Origin: an uncultured Aliiroseovarius sp.
GTDB lineage: Bacteria; Pseudomonadota; Alphaproteobacteria; Rhodobacterales; Rhodobacteraceae
Assembly (NCBI GenBank): GCA_938023895.1
Contig: CALJDH010000204.1
Coordinates: 1 to 12,527, forward strand
Reading direction: 5' to 3'
Length of the DNA: 12,527 nucleotides
Shown here piece by piece: positions 1 through 7,679 of the stretch (positions are counted from its first letter, which is position 1; each line of letters begins with the position of its first letter). The notes beneath the pieces were generated by a model. It saw only the letters and a list, made by a program, of their open reading frames with translations, made no database searches and had not been told where the DNA came from. The position numbers were made by a program, and so were the translations under genes.

Positions 1-79
1 AAGGGATTCGAACCCTCGAGACGGTTCCCCGCCTACACACTTTCCAGGCGTGCGCCTTCGACCACTCGGCCACCGCTCC
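1..79 (-). tRNA. tRNA-Ser (anticodon GGA), 3' end cut by the window edge
   Basis: Read on the minus strand, the RNA begins with acceptor strand GGAGCGG (73-79). The D-arm follows with GCCGAG, then an anticodon stem-loop with loop CTGGAAA (anticodon GGA, reading UCC serine codons). Next come a long class-II variable arm, as expected for tRNA-Ser, and a T-arm with loop TTCGAAT. The window starts just after the T stem, so the 3' acceptor strand and discriminator base lie outside it. The gene is in the same orientation as the alaX operon but 213 nt past the alaX stop, and it seems to have its own promoter. Identity is firm from the anticodon and the long variable arm. Confidence 0.95.
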
Positions 80-87
80 GCCGACGT

Positions 88-115
88 TGTTATTCGGAAG
101 TGCTGCGGGGTTCAA
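88..115 (-). promoter_or_regulatory. possible sigma-70 type promoter of tRNA-Ser
   Basis: On the minus strand a TTGAAC box (110-115) is followed, 15-16 nt later, by AATAAC/ATAACA (88-94). This ends about ten bases before the mature tRNA 5' end at 79. The -35 box is a good match and the -10 box a moderate one. The position suits a tRNA promoter, but the call rests on sequence resemblance only. Confidence 0.35.
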
Positions 116-228
116 GCGGTCATTGTCACTTTTCATGGCAGCTAGAGCGAATATCTCCCTCCAACCAAACGCGGCGACTTTCATCGCATTTTCTTGCCCT
201 AAACATTCCCGCCGGAGGCATGAAATCT

Positions 229-246
229 GCCGCAGCTTGCTGCGGC
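229..246 (-). terminator. possible terminator hairpin downstream of alaX
   Basis: GCCGCAG and CTGCGGC form a perfect 7-bp stem around the tetraloop CTTG, about 47 nt beyond the alaX stop. On the minus strand only a short TTT run follows, so this would be a weak intrinsic terminator or simply a 3'-end stabilising hairpin of the long trgA-alaX transcript. Confidence 0.4.
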
Positions 247-292
247 CACCGCCAAGCGAATTGGCCCGTCAGGCCCGCATTGCGCGGCGGGA

Positions 293-1012
293 CTATGCTT
301 CGAGATGCAAAGCCACTCGGCGATTCAGGCGGCCCTTCTTTTCCACCTTTCCAATGCGAACGCGGCCGATCTCGGCCGTGCGCAAGACATGTGTGCCGCC
401 ACAGGGCTGTAGATCCACCTGTTCGTCTTTGGTCCCGATCCGCACCAACCGCACTTGCCCCGCGCCTTTCGGGGGTTGTACCGACATGGTTTTGACAAGA
501 CCGGGATTGGCCTCAAGCTCGGCATCAGAAATCCAGCGCATAGTGACCTCAAGGTCACGCGCGATCAGGGTGTTCAGTGCATCCTCTACGGCCTGTTTGT
601 CCTCCAGCGGATTCTCCATCGCGAAATCCAGGCGCGATTTCTCGGCTCCAATCTGGCCACCTGTCACGGGCAGCGGGATCACGACCGACAATAGGTGCAG
701 CGCTGTGTGCATCCGCATGTGACGCAGACGCAAATCCCAATCGAGGTTCTGGACAACATCAGCCCCAACAGGTGGCAGCGCCTGCCCTTCCGCGGGCACC
801 AGAACGATTGCGCCATCATCGCCTTTTACCGAAGTCGCAACGACCATCTCGCCGCCATCCCAACTCAGTTGACCCCGGTCCCCCGGTTGCCCGCCACCAG
901 TCGGATAGAACAGGCTTTGATCCAGAACCACGCCGCCCTGATCCGTGTGGGCCACAACGTGGCCCGGCGCCTCAGTCAGATACGCGTCGTCTTGAAACAG
1001 TGGTTTACTCAT
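293..1012 (-). CDS. alaX: AlaX-type alanyl-tRNA editing protein
   Basis: This 239-residue free-standing homologue of the AlaRS editing domain hydrolyses mischarged aminoacyl-tRNA(Ala), chiefly Ser-tRNA(Ala), in the cytoplasm. Visible marks are the glycine-rich FYPTGGGQPGD segment (35-45) and the four presumed zinc ligands: HTALH (His102, His106) and CGGTH (Cys204, His208). The length and the presence of both segments fit the medium AlaX-M class, which has the N-terminal beta-barrel domain but no AlaRS catalytic core. The start is ATG at 1010-1012, preceded by AGGAG. It overlaps the stop of the upstream channel gene by 8 nt (ATGAGTAA), so translation is probably coupled. It is the last gene of the trgA-trgB-cysK-mscS-alaX run. 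The family call is firm. The exact substrate (Ser versus Gly) is inferred from the family. Confidence 0.93.
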   Translation of the reverse strand: MSKPLFQDDAYLTEAPGHVVAHTDQGGVVLDQSLFYPTGGGQPGDRGQLSWDGGEMVVATSVKGDDGAIVLVPAEGQALPPVGADVVQNLDWDLRLRHMRMHTALHLLSVVIPLPVTGGQIGAEKSRLDFAMENPLEDKQAVEDALNTLIARDLEVTMRWISDAELEANPGLVKTMSVQPPKGAGQVRLVRIGTKDEQVDLQPCGGTHVLRTAEIGRVRIGKVEKKGRLNRRVALHLEA

Positions 1013-3488
1013 CGCCCTCTCCTTCCCCGTCCAGATCTTCGACCGTCATGGCATCGCGGTCCAATTTATGCGCGGGCGCTGTAGCCGTCGCCACGGGCGT
1101 CGTTGCCGCCCCGCTCAGCGCTTCGGGATTGCGCAGCCAGATATCGCGCTGTGCAAACGGGATCTCGATCCCTTCTTCGACGAAGCGGCGCGCGATCTCG
1201 TGGTTGATCTCGCTTTTCACCGACAGCATGAAGTTAACGTCAGACAGGATGGCGCGGATCTCGAAATCGAGGCTGTCTGCGCCAAACCCTTGGAACACCA
1301 CGGACGGGGCGGGATTGACTGTCACCATCGGATGCGCCTCGGCGATCTCTTGCAGGATGGCTTCGACACGCCGTGTATCCGTGCCATATGCTACACCCAC
1401 CGGGATAATCACCCGCCCAATGGAATTGCCGCGCGTATAGTTCGTCACCACGCCAGACACGAGGTCCGAGTTGGGCAGGATCACATCCGAGCGGTCGAAG
1501 GTTTCAATCCGGGTGGCGCGGACCGAGATGTCGCGCACATAGCCCATCTGGCCGTTCACCTCGATCCAATCCCCTTCGGAAATGGGGCGCTCGATCAGTA
1601 GAATAATGCCCGACACGAAATTCGACACGATGGTTTGCAAGCCAAAGCCGATGCCCACCGAGAGCGCGCCCGCGATGATCGCAATCGAGCTGAGGTCGAT
1701 CCCCGCCCCAGTAATCGCAATCACAGCCGCCAGAAAAATCCCGACATAGCCTGTACCCACGGCAATCGCGTTTTGTCCGCCCTTGTCCAGTTTGGTCTTG
1801 GGCAGAATGGTGCCACGTAGCGCGGACTGAAGCGCGCGGGTCGCACCGTAGCCGACAAGGAAGATGGCGGCGAAAATCATAAACGCGCGCGGTGTAATCC
1901 GGGCGTCACCCATCTGGAACCCGTTCAAAAAGCGCGTCCAGAGCTCGAAAAGGTCGGTGGACCGCGCGCCCCAGATCAGGGCCAACAACGGGATCGCTCC
2001 CAACAAAAGACAGAAACTGATGATCACAGGCAGCAGTGCCTGATCCGTCGTCTCACCATCGGCGTGCATGACCGTGGCATAGACTGCTTTGACAAAGGCG
2101 TTCAGGATCTCGAGAACCGCCAGAACGGCCAGAGTCAGAATGGTTGGGATCAGCAAGAACTCGGCCAAAGTGGAATAGCCCACAGCCGCGGCCACCGGCG
2201 CCATAAACCCAACAAGTTCGCACGCACGCCCAATGATCGAGATGGTCCGTATTCTGAACGCGCTTTGCCCGCTTGATGCGTGTGTTCCAAGTTGGCGGCG
2301 CAGCAGACGCCCCAAGCGCACCAGCAAGACACCGGCCCCCACCAGCAAGGGAAACGCCAGAACTGCATTGGTGCTGCTTGAATAGCTTTCGGCCGCGCCA
2401 ATATCGCGCAGAACGGACAAGCCACCTAAAAGCAGCCCCAACAGCATTACGTCGATACGTGCCTCTGCCCGCAAGGCAGGAGTTGGCAGATAAAGCGCGG
2501 CATGCGCGGGTTCAGGGCCAAAAATACGGGTGCCGATCCATAAGGCGACGAAAAACAGCAGCCCTGCGGCAGGCAATGCATCTGCGATCGTCTGTCCGCG
2601 CAACCCGAGGACGCCAGCAAGGTTGAGGGCGATCAAAAACGCCGCCAACCCCAGCATCGGCGCGATTACCTGCCCCAGCGAAATCACAAAGCCAACCACC
2701 CCGCGCGATGGCCCTTTGCGCATTTGCCGCAGACGGCTTCCCAGCTGGATCAGCCAGCTGCGCGAGCGTGACAGCAAGAGCAGTCCGATGGCCAACAGAA
2801 CCAATGTCAGCGGCAGATCCGCCTGCAGATCGCGCCTTTGTGCCTCGCTGCCCCACGCGTTGCGCATCTCGGCCAAGGCAGTCGAGAAGGTCTGTTTTAG
2901 CGACGCCAGCGCCGAGGGCCACACCGCCGGGTTCAGTGGTGTCGGACCAAGTTCCAACAGTTGATCGGTCTGACGGGCACGCAACAGGCTGTCGATCTCA
3001 CGGATCAGGACATCAGCACGTGCGTAAGCCTCTTCGGCTTCTTTGACCGGGGCCTGAGCCTTGCTCAGTTCATCGGTCAACTCGGACCGCCGCTGGGTCA
3101 GCACGGCTCCATCGCTTCCGGGATCCTCCGGCTCTGGTCCGAGCGTCGCCAACTGTGTCTTCAGCGTATCGATACGGATCGAATTCTCGTCCTGCGCGGA
3201 TTTGAACAACCCGCGCCACTGGCCGATTTCACTGCGCAGCTCGCTCAGCGCCTGATCCGATGCACGACCGATCTCCAGCACACGTTCGCCTCGTTCGGCC
3301 ACGCGCGACCACGCCAGATAATCTGGCGCGCCGCTTTCGGTCAGGACATAGCTGGGCGTATCCGTGCTGGTCTCTGCGTCTTGTGCGCTAGCCCCTAAGG
3401 GCACAAACAGCAGCGCGGCGCACAGCCACACCCGCATCAACCAAAGGAACCGGGTGGGCAGCGTCGAACGGCGCAGATCAGAGGTCAT
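1005..3488 (-). CDS. large MscS-family mechanosensitive channel with periplasmic N-terminal domain
   Basis: This 827-residue inner-membrane protein begins with a signal peptide (hydrophobic core about 15-31, likely cleavage after ASA at 33-35). A polar, coiled-coil-rich periplasmic part follows (about 40-210), resembling the DUF3772 region of such channels. About ten hydrophobic helices lie between 226 and 600. The MscS pore helix and beta domain come next, with GLQTIVSNFVSG (616-627), ERPISEGDWIEVNGQMG (633-649) and LPNSDLVSG (671-679). The last about 35 residues are Ala/Thr-rich then acidic. Such proteins open under membrane tension and release solutes on osmotic downshock. I chose the ATG at 3486-3488, not an in-frame codon at 3539, because it overlaps the cysK stop as TGATG and is followed directly by the signal peptide. 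E. coli KefA/YbdG-type relatives differ in architecture, so no symbol is given. Confidence 0.9.
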   Translation of the reverse strand: MTSDLRRSTLPTRFLWLMRVWLCAALLFVPLGASAQDAETSTDTPSYVLTESGAPDYLAWSRVAERGERVLEIGRASDQALSELRSEIGQWRGLFKSAQDENSIRIDTLKTQLATLGPEPEDPGSDGAVLTQRRSELTDELSKAQAPVKEAEEAYARADVLIREIDSLLRARQTDQLLELGPTPLNPAVWPSALASLKQTFSTALAEMRNAWGSEAQRRDLQADLPLTLVLLAIGLLLLSRSRSWLIQLGSRLRQMRKGPSRGVVGFVISLGQVIAPMLGLAAFLIALNLAGVLGLRGQTIADALPAAGLLFFVALWIGTRIFGPEPAHAALYLPTPALRAEARIDVMLLGLLLGGLSVLRDIGAAESYSSSTNAVLAFPLLVGAGVLLVRLGRLLRRQLGTHASSGQSAFRIRTISIIGRACELVGFMAPVAAAVGYSTLAEFLLIPTILTLAVLAVLEILNAFVKAVYATVMHADGETTDQALLPVIISFCLLLGAIPLLALIWGARSTDLFELWTRFLNGFQMGDARITPRAFMIFAAIFLVGYGATRALQSALRGTILPKTKLDKGGQNAIAVGTGYVGIFLAAVIAITGAGIDLSSIAIIAGALSVGIGFGLQTIVSNFVSGIILLIERPISEGDWIEVNGQMGYVRDISVRATRIETFDRSDVILPNSDLVSGVVTNYTRGNSIGRVIIPVGVAYGTDTRRVEAILQEIAEAHPMVTVNPAPSVVFQGFGADSLDFEIRAILSDVNFMLSVKSEINHEIARRFVEEGIEIPFAQRDIWLRNPEALSGAATTPVATATAPAHKLDRDAMTVEDLDGEGEGDE

Positions 3489-4522
3489 CAGTGATCCTCG
3501 AACACCTCCGGCATGAAGGCGGGTTCGCGATCCAGCCATGTGGGGATCGGAAGGCCCTTTTCACGCAGGAAGCCCGGGTTAAACAGTTTCGACTGATAGC
3601 GCGTGCCGTAATCGCACAGGACGGTCACAATCGTGTGGCCCGGTCCCATTTCACGTGCCATGCGCATGGCACCGGCCACGTTGATGCCGGACGAGCCACC
3701 AAGGCACAGGCCTTCGTCCTGAAGCAGGTCGAAAATCACCGGAAGCGCTTCGTCGTCAGGGATCTGGAACCGCATGTCGGGCGTGAAGCCTTCAAGGTTC
3801 GCCGTGATGCGCCCTTGCCCGATCCCTTCGGTAATCGAGCCACCTTCGGGCGCCGCAGTGCCAGTTTCATAAAGCGAATACAGGCCCGAACCCATCGGGT
3901 CGCTCAGCGCGACCTTCACGCCTTTGGGCTGCAGCGCCATACCGACACCGGCCAGCGTACCGCCCGATCCAACCGCACAGGTGAAACCATCGACCTTGCC
4001 GTCGGTCTGCGCCCAGATCTCAGGCCCGGTGCCTTCGATATGGGCCTGACGGTTGGCCACGTTGTCAAACTGGTTGGCCCAGATCGCGCCCGCCGGTTCG
4101 CTTTCGTTCAGCTTCTCGGCCAGACGGCGCGAGTAATGCACGTAGTTGTTGGGGTTCTTATAAGGAACGGCAGGCACTTGAACCAACTCGGCCCCGGCCA
4201 GACGGATCATATCCTTCTTTTCCTCGGACTGGGTTTCCGGGATTACGATCACCGTTTTGAAGCCCATCGACGCGCCCACCAGCGCGAGGCCGATCCCGGT
4301 GTTGCCCGCCGTGCCCTCCACGATCGTGCCACCCGGCTTCAGCGCGCCACGTGCCACGGCATCACGGATGATGAACAGCGCCGCGCGGTCCTTGACGGAC
4401 TGGCCCGGGTTCATGAACTCGGCCTTGCCCAAAATTTCACAGCCCGTCGCCTCAGAGGCTGCATTCAGCCGGATCAGAGGCGTGTTGCCCACGGTTGCTT
4501 CGAGATCGCGTTTGATGTCCAT
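3488..4522 (-). CDS. cysK: cysteine synthase A (O-acetylserine sulfhydrylase), PLP-dependent
   Basis: This 344-residue fold-type II PLP enzyme makes cysteine from O-acetylserine and sulfide. The Schiff-base lysine sits in NPGQSVKDRA (Lys44), the substrate loop is TAGNTG (71-76), and the PLP phosphate loop is GSGGT (185-189). The C-terminus carries CDYGTRY (303-309), so the residue that usually contacts the PLP ring nitrogen in this family (Ser in PSSGERY or PDS) appears to be Tyr. This variant is, as far as I recall, usual in the alphaproteobacterial clade. AAAGGG lies seven bases before the ATG. It follows trgB by 72 nt, and its stop overlaps the start of the channel gene. In R. sphaeroides cysK sits next to trgAB and contributes to tellurite resistance (recalled from the literature), which fits a role in thiol supply here. 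Confidence 0.93.
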   Translation of the reverse strand: MDIKRDLEATVGNTPLIRLNAASEATGCEILGKAEFMNPGQSVKDRAALFIIRDAVARGALKPGGTIVEGTAGNTGIGLALVGASMGFKTVIVIPETQSEEKKDMIRLAGAELVQVPAVPYKNPNNYVHYSRRLAEKLNESEPAGAIWANQFDNVANRQAHIEGTGPEIWAQTDGKVDGFTCAVGSGGTLAGVGMALQPKGVKVALSDPMGSGLYSLYETGTAAPEGGSITEGIGQGRITANLEGFTPDMRFQIPDDEALPVIFDLLQDEGLCLGGSSGINVAGAMRMAREMGPGHTIVTVLCDYGTRYQSKLFNPGFLREKGLPIPTWLDREPAFMPEVFEDH

Positions 4523-4594
4523 TTTCCAGCCCTTTATCGCGCGTCGTTTCTACCATCTGTATGACCTGACAATAGGCGGTTCAAGGGCCGAGCA

Positions 4595-5731
4595 TCACGA
4601 ATGCGTGCGCAAATCCTGCCGATTGGCCTCCAACCAGAATGCCGCAAGGATCAATGGGCCAACATTTGCCTCACCCGAGGTGATCAGGTCCATCAAACGA
4701 TCAAAGGGAATGACGTGGCTACGGATGTCCTCGGCCTCGCTTTCGACGCCGCCGATACCGCCTGCATCATCGGATAGATCGCAGAGGGCGATGAAGGGGT
4801 AAAAGAACTCGGTATTCGCACCAGGGCTGGGGTAGTGCGGGGGCAGTGGAATCAGACGATCCAGCGCTAGCCCGGCTTCCTCCATCGCTTCGCGGCGCGC
4901 GCAGTCTTGAGGTGTTTCACCACCGTCGATACGGCCGGCAACGGGCTCAAGTAGCCAAGGGTGCATATCTCCTCGGACATGAGGGCCGATACGGAACTGT
5001 TCGATCACCAGAACACGGTCGCGTACCGGGTCGTAGGGCAGCACGATCACCGCATCCCCGCCAACGAAAGCTGCACGGTCCACGACCTCGCTCATCTCAC
5101 CCGAGTATTTGCGGAACGATAGCTCCTGCTCTTCCAATGTGAAGAACTTGGTATAGGGGCGAGCGCTGCGGTTTACATGGGTATCCTGCGCTCCGTAATC
5201 CGCGCGCAGGGTTGTCGGGGCCGGTTCGGTTCGTGCGCGCACCCGGCTGGAGGCGCGCGTTCGGATCATGGGAAAGCGTCGCGCGATCTCGTCCGGCGAG
5301 ACCTGCCCAAAGCCCTCCATAACCTCTTTTGCCGCCTCAACGGTCATCGCGCCGTACTTGGCTTCCCAGTCGCTCAGGTTCCAGATTGCGCCCGGTGTCC
5401 ACAAGCCAGGGGTCGGGAAATAGACCTGCGTCTTGACCTCTTCGCCGTCTGGCTCGATCCGCACCGTGACATCTTCCAGAGCATAGTCAAAACCACCCTC
5501 ATAGAAGTTCAGCCGCGCGACATCCTTATCCGATAGGTCCTGAACCAAAAGTCCGCGCAATTGAGCTGAGGCATCACCTTCAGAGATCATTGGAAAGGGC
5601 TGATTTTTAACCCAATTAGCGACATGTCCGGGCAACATCGCAGAGCTGATGCGACAGGTGCTTTCGCCTCCCAAAACCAAATCCAGAAGTGGGCGATGGC
5701 ACAGGGTGCCATAAAAGAATAACGAACTCAC
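4595..5731 (-). CDS. trgB: TrgB-like tellurite-resistance protein: gamma-glutamylcyclotransferase-like domain fused to Nudix hydrolase
   Basis: The 378-residue protein has two parts. Residues 4-150 look like the AIG2/gamma-glutamylcyclotransferase fold, with FYGTL (6-10) and FYEGG (76-80), where Glu78 could be the catalytic acid. Residues about 190-370 are a Nudix hydrolase of the ADP-ribose pyrophosphatase type. Its complete Nudix box runs from Gly266 to Leu288, with REAMEEAGL at its end. This is the architecture of TrgB from the R. sphaeroides tellurite-resistance locus; the biochemical substrate is not known to me. I prefer the GTG at 5729-5731 (AAGGGA just upstream, protein starting SSLFFYGTL) over an in-frame GTG at 5765-5767, because family members start right before FFYGTL. 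The gap to trgA is then 45 nt, and cysK follows after 72 nt. Confidence 0.87.
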   Translation of the reverse strand: MSSLFFYGTLCHRPLLDLVLGGESTCRISSAMLPGHVANWVKNQPFPMISEGDASAQLRGLLVQDLSDKDVARLNFYEGGFDYALEDVTVRIEPDGEEVKTQVYFPTPGLWTPGAIWNLSDWEAKYGAMTVEAAKEVMEGFGQVSPDEIARRFPMIRTRASSRVRARTEPAPTTLRADYGAQDTHVNRSARPYTKFFTLEEQELSFRKYSGEMSEVVDRAAFVGGDAVIVLPYDPVRDRVLVIEQFRIGPHVRGDMHPWLLEPVAGRIDGGETPQDCARREAMEEAGLALDRLIPLPPHYPSPGANTEFFYPFIALCDLSDDAGGIGGVESEAEDIRSHVIPFDRLMDLITSGEANVGPLILAAFWLEANRQDLRTHS

Positions 5732-5776
5732 AGGATCCCTTTCACGTCTGCATGCGGCATGGCGCACACAGAAGCA

Positions 5777-6217
5777 CTATCCCCATTTTCGGGCAGCGTA
5801 AAAGGCCGAAGATGACGCTATGAACGCGCCGAGGATCGCGACCGCCGCTATTTCCGCGGTCGAATACTCAATCGCAAAATTAAAGCCGATGATGAAGATA
5901 TCCTGCAAAGCCTCGATCGGCCCCTCATATCGCTTGCGCAACGAGTTGCTGATCATCTGCGAAAACGAGAAGGTAAACAGGGTGACAAACACCTGCACAA
6001 ACAGCGTCGTCCCGGCATTCGCCCCGGCGGTCCCAAGCCCCCGATCCGCGCGTGGACCAAGATAAAACCAGCCGACAAACAACCCGGCAAAGGCGCAAGT
6101 CGGTGACAAATAGGACAGATCCCTGCCCTCTGGCATCAGGGGTTTGACCAATTCTCCACACAGCCATCCGACAGCAGCCAAAATAATTGCAGAGATCAGT
6201 TTTGCGGCTGTGGGCAT
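5777..6217 (-). CDS. trgA: TrgA family membrane protein (tellurite resistance)
   Basis: This is a small hydrophobic protein of 146 residues with four or five predicted membrane helices (about 5-24, 37-55, 69-90, 105-120 and 121-141) and a short basic C-terminus (AARKWG). The N-terminus MPTAAKL and the KPLMPEG segment (25-31) match what I recall of the TrgA family. Its position just before trgB and cysK, the order known from R. sphaeroides, supports the call. The ATG at 6215-6217 has GGAAG four to five bases upstream and gives the usual family N-terminus. A longer frame from 6256 would only add a polar tail. It is the first gene of the operon. The molecular role is unknown: loss reduces tellurite resistance in R. 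sphaeroides, but the mechanism is not established. Confidence 0.87.
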   Translation of the reverse strand: MPTAAKLISAIILAAVGWLCGELVKPLMPEGRDLSYLSPTCAFAGLFVGWFYLGPRADRGLGTAGANAGTTLFVQVFVTLFTFSFSQMISNSLRKRYEGPIEALQDIFIIGFNFAIEYSTAEIAAVAILGAFIASSSAFYAARKWG

Positions 6218-6276
6218 AGGTCTTCCGTATTCAAGGCGCGTGGTCGTTCTTACCAAATCGTTAAGATCTGCTTATG

Positions 6277-6307
6277 GCCATAATATGGCGTAAGGCATGA
6301 CAGTAAA
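6277..6307 (-). promoter_or_regulatory. predicted trgA operon promoter with palindromic operator over the -10 box
   Basis: On the minus strand TTTACT (6302-6307) and TATTAT (6280-6285) are 16 nt apart, a reasonable -35/-10 pair. The -10 lies inside a perfect 13-base palindrome, GCCATA-A-TATGGC in plus-strand reading (6277-6289). The implied 5' leader to the trgA ATG is about 55 nt. A regulator bound to this palindrome would block polymerase, so the operon may be repressed and inducible. The palindrome is seen directly. The promoter and operator roles are inference. Confidence 0.5.
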
Positions 6308-6313
6308 ACAGAA

Positions 6314-7522
6314 TTATCCGGACCTTCGCGACACGGTCAACTGCACCACATCGCAGCTTCCGGAATGGAACGCTGCCGCGCATGAGGTCAGATAGAAATT
6401 CCACATCCGGCGAAACTTGTCATCAAACCCCATCGGCGCGATTTTTCCCCAACTGTCGTTGAAACGGTCAAACCAGCGGCGCAACGTGACCGAGTAGCTT
6501 TCCCCGAACTCGATCCTGTTTTGCGTGTCCAGACCGGCGCGCGTCACCTCTTCCTGCAGCACTGTTTTTGATGGCAGCATACCGCCCGGGAAGATATATT
6601 TCTGTATAAAATCAACACCTTTTCGATAGGCATCAAACCTACGTTCGGCGATGGTGATGATCTGAAGCGTGGCTTTCGCGCCGGGCTTCAGACAGGATTT
6701 CACCGTCTCGAAATAGATGGGCCAGTATTTCTCGCCGACTGCCTCGAACATCTCAATCGAGGCGATGCCGTCGTATTGGCCAGTCTCGTCGCGGTAGTCC
6801 TGCATCTTGATCTCGACCATCGCGGATAAGCCCGCGCGCCGCAGTCGTTCGACTGCATAGTCGTGCTGCTCTTGGCTGATTGTCAGCCCGGTCACGCGGA
6901 TCCCCTTGCGCGCGGCGTGCTCGGCAAAGCCTCCCCAGCCACAGCCAATTTCCAACACATGATCCCCCGGCCCCACGCCCATTTCGGCGATCATCGAGGC
7001 GTATTTCGCCTCTTGCGCGCGCTCGAGGCTTTCCTGCCCCGTTTCAAACAGCGCCGAGGAATAGGTCATCGTGTCATCCAGCCACGCCTGATAGAAGTCA
7101 TTCCCCAGATCGTAATGGGCCGAGATGTTCTTCTTCGCCTGTTTCTTGGTGTTGGCGCGCATCAGATGGCGTAGACGCTCATAAGCGCGCAGGAATATCT
7201 GGCCGGGAAACCCGTCATAGACCATGTCATTGTCGTCCTGCACCAGATCCAGAAACGCCTGCAGATCGGGTGTCGACCAGCCGCCTTCGATATAGGCATC
7301 GCAAAAACCCAGATCCCCTTCGCGGATCAGGCGTGCAAAGACGTCCGGGTCATGGACGCGAAGCTCGGCCACATAACCGGGCTGAGCCGCCTCCGCCCGA
7401 AATCGGCGTCCGTCGGGCATCACGAAGTCCAACCGCCCTTTGTTCATGCGTTTGGTGATCGCAAACACTTGCGCGAAATAGCGCGGCAAATCGCCTTGGT
7501 CTTTGGTATCTGTCAGGATCAT
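6314..7522 (-). CDS. cfa: cyclopropane-fatty-acyl-phospholipid synthase (SAM-dependent)
   Basis: This 402-residue cytoplasmic, membrane-associated methyltransferase adds a methylene bridge from S-adenosylmethionine to unsaturated fatty acyl chains of phospholipids. The SAM-binding loop is VLEIGCGWGGF (189-199). It is preceded by the family segment ISAHYDLGNDFY (133-144), where the substrate chain is thought to bind. The C-terminal segment YLTSCAAAFHSG (377-388) holds the cysteine equivalent to the reactive one of E. coli Cfa. The length is slightly above E. coli Cfa (382). The ATG at 7520-7522 has AGGGG six bases before it. An in-frame ATG six codons upstream would place that Shine-Dalgarno inside the gene. 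It is followed by trgA after 96 nt. Membrane-lipid hardening would fit a stress neighbourhood, but the predicted trgA promoter suggests separate transcription. Confidence 0.92.
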   Translation of the reverse strand: MILTDTKDQGDLPRYFAQVFAITKRMNKGRLDFVMPDGRRFRAEAAQPGYVAELRVHDPDVFARLIREGDLGFCDAYIEGGWSTPDLQAFLDLVQDDNDMVYDGFPGQIFLRAYERLRHLMRANTKKQAKKNISAHYDLGNDFYQAWLDDTMTYSSALFETGQESLERAQEAKYASMIAEMGVGPGDHVLEIGCGWGGFAEHAARKGIRVTGLTISQEQHDYAVERLRRAGLSAMVEIKMQDYRDETGQYDGIASIEMFEAVGEKYWPIYFETVKSCLKPGAKATLQIITIAERRFDAYRKGVDFIQKYIFPGGMLPSKTVLQEEVTRAGLDTQNRIEFGESYSVTLRRWFDRFNDSWGKIAPMGFDDKFRRMWNFYLTSCAAAFHSGSCDVVQLTVSRRSG

Positions 7523-7640
7523 GTCACACCCCTGAAGCATCGAAAAAACTGCTAAAAGGCTATGTCGGGTATGGGTGAGCTGGCAAGGTGGCTGCTGTGC
7601 AACTGCGGAAAACGGCTTTGCAAATGCAGTATTTAGGGGC

Positions 7641-7669
7641 GCTGCCCAGGCTAACGCGACCTGGGCAGC
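7641..7669. terminator. strong 10-bp hairpin between the aminotransferase-fold gene and cfa
   Basis: GCTGCCCAGG (7641-7650) and CCTGGGCAGC (7660-7669) are perfect inverted repeats around a nine-base loop, starting 10 nt after the stop of the upstream minus-strand gene. No T-run follows on the minus strand (CGCCCCTAAAT). It is therefore either a terminator without a U-tract, common in alphaproteobacteria, or an RNA-stability element. It separates the upstream gene from cfa, which starts 119 nt further on. Confidence 0.6.
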
Positions 7670-7679
7670 CCAACGATCT

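Larger units (their letters stand above)
80..292. other. intergenic region between alaX and tRNA-Ser
   Basis: I see no convincing gene in these 213 bases. Open frames on the plus strand here run antisense into alaX and look like nothing known. The stretch holds the putative tRNA promoter near 88-115, a 7-bp hairpin at 229-246, and a weak CCCGC/GCGGG inverted repeat (274-291) just after the alaX stop. Confidence 0.6.

Noticed and set aside
577..1440. Long plus-strand open frame (287 codons) opposite alaX and the channel gene.
   Set aside because: Its composition is Arg/Ser/Pro-rich as expected for the antisense of GC-rich coding DNA, and it runs across two well-supported minus-strand genes without any family resemblance.
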